A stretch of DNA of 64,000 bases from Hsuehochloa calcarea (lineage: Eukaryota > Streptophyta > Magnoliopsida > Poales > Poaceae), in assembly GCA_036346395.1 (NCBI GenBank), contig CM070613.1, positions 20,082,818 through 20,146,817 on the forward strand, in the 5' to 3' direction. The notes beneath the pieces are model-generated. The model did not search any database. It saw nothing but the letters and a program-made list of their open reading frames with translations, and had not been told where the DNA came from. Position numbers and translations under genes: made by a program. Below are positions 35,901 through 41,900 of the stretch, piece by piece (the stretch's first letter is position 1; each line of letters starts with the position of its first letter).

Positions 35901-38900
35901 TGCCTCTTAACAATGATGCAAAACTAAGAATGAACTCGTAAACTTGGTAAAGGCAGAGCACCACCATTCGCTGATGCATACCAGTAAGGTGACAGGAAAA
36001 ACAATAATCCTAACAAAATGACCATGTCACATCACAGTATTTGTCCATCCACATTGCAATGACACTTCTAACAGACACCAAGTTGTCATTACAATTTCAA
36101 AAATTGTTATTGTGACATTGTGACAACACGTTTTACAAAGGCTTAGAAGTTAGAACCAGACAGAAGCACAGTAGTCCAAAGAAACCTAGTTTCTGGCATC
36201 CAAACACATTTCCATTCCATTTCCTAAACAACCAGGCTATTTTTGTCACCTCCTAGTTGGATGTCAATATTTTGTCTTCAAATATTTACTTCGAAATTTT
36301 TTGAATTTTTACATATGCATATCAATGCCAGCATATTTATATTTCGGGAAAGGAATTGCATATTGGCATTGTCCCCACTGTACTGTCTTTGCCATATCTC
36401 AGCAGTTATGCAGCCTCGATGTTGTTAGATGTTAGATATGTAGCTTGTATAGGGTGCTCTTTGCATATTGACCTACACCTGTAACTTGTATATTTTGGCA
36501 TTTGGCTCATTGGAATAGATTAAGAGTTCATTCCAACATGGCATCAGAACTAGAGTTTGGGTTGGTGAGAGAGAGCCGCGGTACATGGCATCAGAGCTAG
36601 AGTTTGGGTTGGTGAGAGAGAGCCGCCGCCCTCAGGCCGCAGCCGCTGTCCTCCAGCAGTCGCCGCTACCGCCGCCCGAGCGCCGCAGCCTTCCTCTTCT
36701 CCTCCCTCTCTCCCTCCTTGTCTCTGCCTCCACCGAGTGCCCCCCGCCTCCTCTACTCCAGCATCCCAGGGGCACACCACCAAGCTCCCTCTTCTTCTCG
36801 AACAGCACCGCCGCGCCCCAACACCCGGATACATGCCGCCGTGCTTCCCCTGCCCCTGCCGCACCAAGCCTCCCCTACTCCCGGGGCCGCCGAATCCTCT
36901 CCAAGGCTGCTCCTCCGACCGCACCCTTGCTCTCGTCGTGCCTCCTCTGCTCCTCCGGCAGCGCCTCCTCTCCCGTCGCGTCTCCCCTCCGACCAGGCGC
37001 TCCTCCCCAACTCCCGGCCACGCCTCTCCAACTCCCGCCACACCCCCTGCTCCCGATCGCGCCCCATTCTCCCGCCGTGCCTCCTCTGCTCCCAGGGTCG
37101 CGCCACAGTCACCCAGCGGGGCTCCTCCGGCTACGCCCCCTTGCTCTCGGTCGCGCCGTCTGGATCCTCTCCAAGCATCACCTCCACATGTGTTGCCTCC
37201 CGAGCGCCACCGTCGGAGCTCCTCGTGAGCTACTCCACCGAGCACGCCGCCGCCACCCCTGCCTTGGGTTCTACTCTTCTGGCTATTGCTTCTCAGCGGT
37301 CTTCCTTGCCTCCGCCATACTCTAGTGCTTCTTTTCACATGACACCAGATTCTACTCACTTCACTTCTGTAAGTCTCACAGCTCTTACTTCTATTGTTCA
37401 GACTGCAAATAGTACCTCTCTTCCTGTTGTAGGCCGAGGCATCCTTTCCACTTCTTCCTTTCATGTTCCTGCAGTCTCATGTTCCCAAGCTTTCTATGCA
37501 GCTTATGTAGGCCGGTCAAATCACTGATCACGACCGTCGCATTATTCTTAAGTCTGACTCTTGTTGTGTCCAGTATTGCCACACGGGGACTCTTCTTGGG
37601 ACTCGCCCTCGGTGTCGTGATTCGCAGTGCCTTTGGGAGCTCGACTGGCTGCACCTTCCTTCCGCTGTATCCACCAGTCAGTCAACCACTACACTTTCCT
37701 CTATTTTTGTTGCGTCCTCTCCTGCTTCCTTTGCTCATTGGCACCATCGATTGGGTCATCTTTGTGGATCACGATTGTCGTCTCTAGTAGGTCGTGATCT
37801 TCTTGGGTCTGTTTCTGGTGACCTCTTTACCTTATATGAGTTGCAAGCTTGGTAAGCAGCTGCAGCTCCCCTATCCCTCTAGTGATTCTATTTCTGCTCG
37901 TTCTTTTGATCTTGTTCACTCTGATGTTTGAGGTCCGGCTCCCTTCATTTCGAAAGTGAGTCATCGATACTATATGATCTCTATTGATGATTATTCTCAT
38001 CATACTTGGATCTACTACTCTCGCAGTCAGGTTCTCTCTATTTACCAAATGTTCGCTGTCATGGTTCGTACTCAGTTTGATTCGGTCATTCGTGTGTTTC
38101 ATGCTGACTCTGTTGGGGAATACCTATTTGCTGCTTTGCATTGCTTTCTCGCTGAGCAGGGTACTCTTCCCCAATACTCTTGCCCTGGTGATTATGCTCA
38201 GAACGGTCTCTCAGCGTACGCATCGTCACTTGCTTGAGACAACTCGCGCTCTCATGCTTGCCTCTTTTGTTCCACCTCACTTCTGGGCTGAGGTTGTCTC
38301 CACTGCTGCTTTCCTCATCAACATGCAGCCTTCCACAGATCTTCAGGGCTCTACTCCTGTCAAGCGTCTCTATGGTCGAGCTCCAGAGTAGTCACCTTCG
38401 CTGTTTCAGCTCTCTGCTTCCCCCTTCTTCCACCTCGTGAGCGTACCAAGCTGACTGCTCAGTCAGTTGAGTGTGTTTTCCTTAGTTATAGTCTTGAGCA
38501 TCAGGGTTATCGCTGCTACGACCCTGTTGCTCACCGGGTGAGGATCTCTCGGGACGTCACCTTCGATGATGAGTCCCGACCTTAGTACCCTCGTACCCCT
38601 ACTGTCAGCTCAGATTCTATTGTTGAGTCGATCTCCTATTTGACTTTTCCCGACCCTCAGTTTTCCACCTTTGTTTCGTTTCCGACTCCACCTTCTTTGC
38701 TTCCCTCTCCTCCGGCTCCGCATATCCCCTCTCTGCCGAAGGTTCCTTCCATCTCTTTTGTTGAGATTCCACTTTCCTTTACACTACTCTCATCGTCCTC
38801 AGGTTGAGCCCCCATCTTTGCTGGGCCTTGTTCCCAACTTTTCTTCTCCATACTTGCTGGGTCCTGCTCCACCTTCTCCTTCCAGATACGATCTTCGTGG

Positions 38901-41900
38901 TCGTCGCACTATCAGGCCTCCCAGCTACTTGAGGATTTCGGTGTTTCCACTTCTACACCGACTCCTCTCTTATCAGACAGTATTGGCGATCAGCATTGCT
39001 TGAGATCCAGTGAAGCATGAGCTCGCCAAGCATATTGGCGTAGATGCTTTGTACATGAGATCGCAGGTGCAAGACCAAGTTATTGCTCTTCAGTATGTGC
39101 TTTTGGAGTTTCAGTTAGCCAATTTCTTCACAAAGGCAGACTTGAGCTCAGCAAAACTTCTACCTCTCCAAACACAGTGTTGTTAATCAACCATGAGTTT
39201 AAGGTGTTAGATGTTAGATATGTAGCTTGTACAGAGTGTTCTTTGCATATTGACCTACACCTGTAACTTGTATATTTTAGCCTTTAGTCCATTGGAATAG
39301 ATTAAGGGTTTATTCCAACAGATGCATGTTAGGTTTGTTTATTAATCTTGTGATTAGACTACAAGTCATAAAGCATGAAAATACCTCCTTATTTTTGTCC
39401 CCGTTAGCTGAACTTAACAAAAGCTGGAGAAATGCCCGTTCTGGTTTCTCAGAGGTTTCGTCACAGGCAATCTGTAAGGGGAAAAAAAATCATGTAAGAC
39501 TCCAAGCATGAAATGTACTTGAAAGAACATAAAGATCTGCAAAACACTGAATGATGCTATTGCTGTGGTAAATAAGAAGAACAACAACAACGATAATTGG
39601 TCATCGTAATGAGCAAAAACACATAATCATTCAGCAAAAAGACAACCCAGGAATAATAGCCAATTTCCTTAATGGCAACAAGGTTCTAGCCATAGGTATA
39701 TTTGTGTAACATTATATCAACCCTCTAAATTTATGACACTGCGACAGGATCACCATGCTTGAGAGAGCACAGCATTCACATCATGTAAGCAAGATAACAA
39801 AATTCATAGTAGGATAGAAGAAGAGGAAGCCACAATGAGTACATAGCAAAAGAGTATGTATCTAGTGCGAACCCCCTATTAGCTGTGAACACATCAACCA
39901 TTTCAATAGCGAATTGGCGATCAAACAATCAACAAAAAATATATTTTAAAAAAAGATCAGGTACTTAGAACCAAAACTGTAGGAAGGATTATTGTTGTTG
40001 TCGCAGAACTGGGTTGTAGATTCGAATCATAGAATATAAGAATCTACTGCAGACTTTAAATTAGAGAAATACCATGTAAGTTCAACTGTTATTTTATCAT
40101 TATGAGTTATGACTTCCTTGGTGGAGATAGTCACTAATCGGTATACTAACCAGAAATTTCAATCCACAACTCTACTGATGCTAAGAGTGACAAAAACTTA
40201 ACCAGAGTGAAAATTGAATTAAAAAGAAAATAGAAATCTTCACAGTAGGTACTTAACTGGTTAATCACAACTTCATTTAATTTTAAAAATTAGGGCCTAC
40301 TTCTTTCAGAATTTTAATTGAATCCTGCCTAGTTCTTGCTCTTAGTGGATTTTTGCAGGATTTTTTAACTTCTTTATTCATTTGTATCATGAGTAAATGA
40401 TTTTCCCAATTGAAACACTTTGAAAGCAATATGACCTAGTTCAGTTGTGAAAGGGAGCTCAACTACGAAATTGGACAAAGAAGGGGCACTGCATGAAATT
40501 CCACAACAAAAATAAATCGATATGCATAAAAATCACTATTGCCAACAATTTTGTCTATATCAAAAAAAAAAGGATAAACATCATCGATTCGGACTTTCAG
40601 CACACGCTAATGCAGATGATAAGGTTTTATTCCTCAAAAAAATGAAAAACACAAAGGAGTAGACAGAAAAACTTACAACTTACATGCACTAACAGTGGAA
40701 CAAACGGATTTGCCAATTGTGATGAATAACCTTGATGAAGAATTGCAAATGCAATTAAACGCTCAGTTGGTTGAAGCATCGTCTTGTCCTGATAAAAGAA
40801 AAAACAGAGTTGCATAAAATGAAAGCCTGGTTTTCGTTCTCCTTGGCTAAGACAACAAATCCGAGAAACAGAAGAACATCAAATGAAATAAAGGAGTGTC
40901 TGCCTAAACATCTTGTATGTTTGGTGATAGATAAACAAAAGGTCTGTAAGAGAAATAATTTTCCAAATACTTCCTGGGAATAGACTATCCTTAAGAAGCA
41001 TGGCCTTTGACAAGCCTTTTAAATAGTGGAATCATAATATCATTCAAACAAAACTATGATATCAATCCATGGGAACAGTGAAATCATAGATATCATCAAA
41101 TGCACTTATTCTGCAAGCCTCTCATGTCTTTCTATATATCATTCTCTAAACATTGAAACTCACTATTGCAACGATGTAAAAGATGAGACAAAATTTAACA
41201 TTTTCTGTAAAGAATGAATTGTCATATATACAGTACAAAGGTCCCGGAAATGTTTCGAGAACACATTGTTTCTATATGTAAATTTAAGCCCTGCATTTCA
41301 CTACCATCTATTACATAGGAAGTAGAAACTCCTTGCAAAGATTAGAACGGTTTTTATGGCTTGCAGTGGACTAAAAAATGGAATGAAGAAACCAAAGGTA
41401 TAATTTCAAGCAAACATGATCAAAACAGGGGAGCGAATCCGCATATTTATCAGCCCATTGGTTATTCCACCTTAGGTAAGAAGACTTAACCCCTACTAAT
41501 TCTACTAAAGACAATAAACACGATGATTTGGATATAGACCTTCATGACTAGAGCTAACAAGATTTTTTTCTTGTTCTCATGTCACATGAGCAGTAAATAC
41601 TAAATAATATAAATTTCACATGAGGCGCCACACCACACCTAGATGCCTAGGTACTTTAGGCGTGCGGCAAGGCGATGGCACATGAACCAGAATATAGCAC
41701 CGATTAGATGATGAAATGACAAAAAACAATAATAGGGAAAGGCAAAAGGCAAAAGGCAAAAAGAATCCACTAGGCCACCAAGCCCAACAAGCCCAACAAC
41801 CTAACCCACCTCACCCATGCATTGTGTGCCCTAAAGAGCCAGTCACCAACCACCAGAAGGCTTGCAGCAGCCAGAACAAGGGCTAGCCATCAGGGACAAG

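Larger units (their letters stand above)
36423..39320 (+). mobile_element. Deleted Ty1-copia element in NOT11 intron 3
   Basis: Two 116-bp LTRs (36423-36538 and 39205-39320) begin TGTTAGATGTTAGATATG and end TTCCAACA. Flanks are GATGT (36418-36422) and GATGC (39321-39325). The primer site TGGCATCAGAAC follows the left LTR, and a second copy TGGCATCAGAGC lies 47 bp further on. Inside are protease, integrase and the end of RNase H; gag and reverse transcriptase are missing. It is antisense to NOT11 and ends 64 bp from the exon 3 donor. Confidence 0.9.

Noticed and set aside
36550..37464. 304-codon open frame on the minus strand in NOT11 intron 3
   Set aside because: It is Arg/Gly-rich text opposite a proline-rich stretch of the plus-strand copia element, and overlaps its LTR leader. 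It is a by-product of high GC content and matches no family I know.
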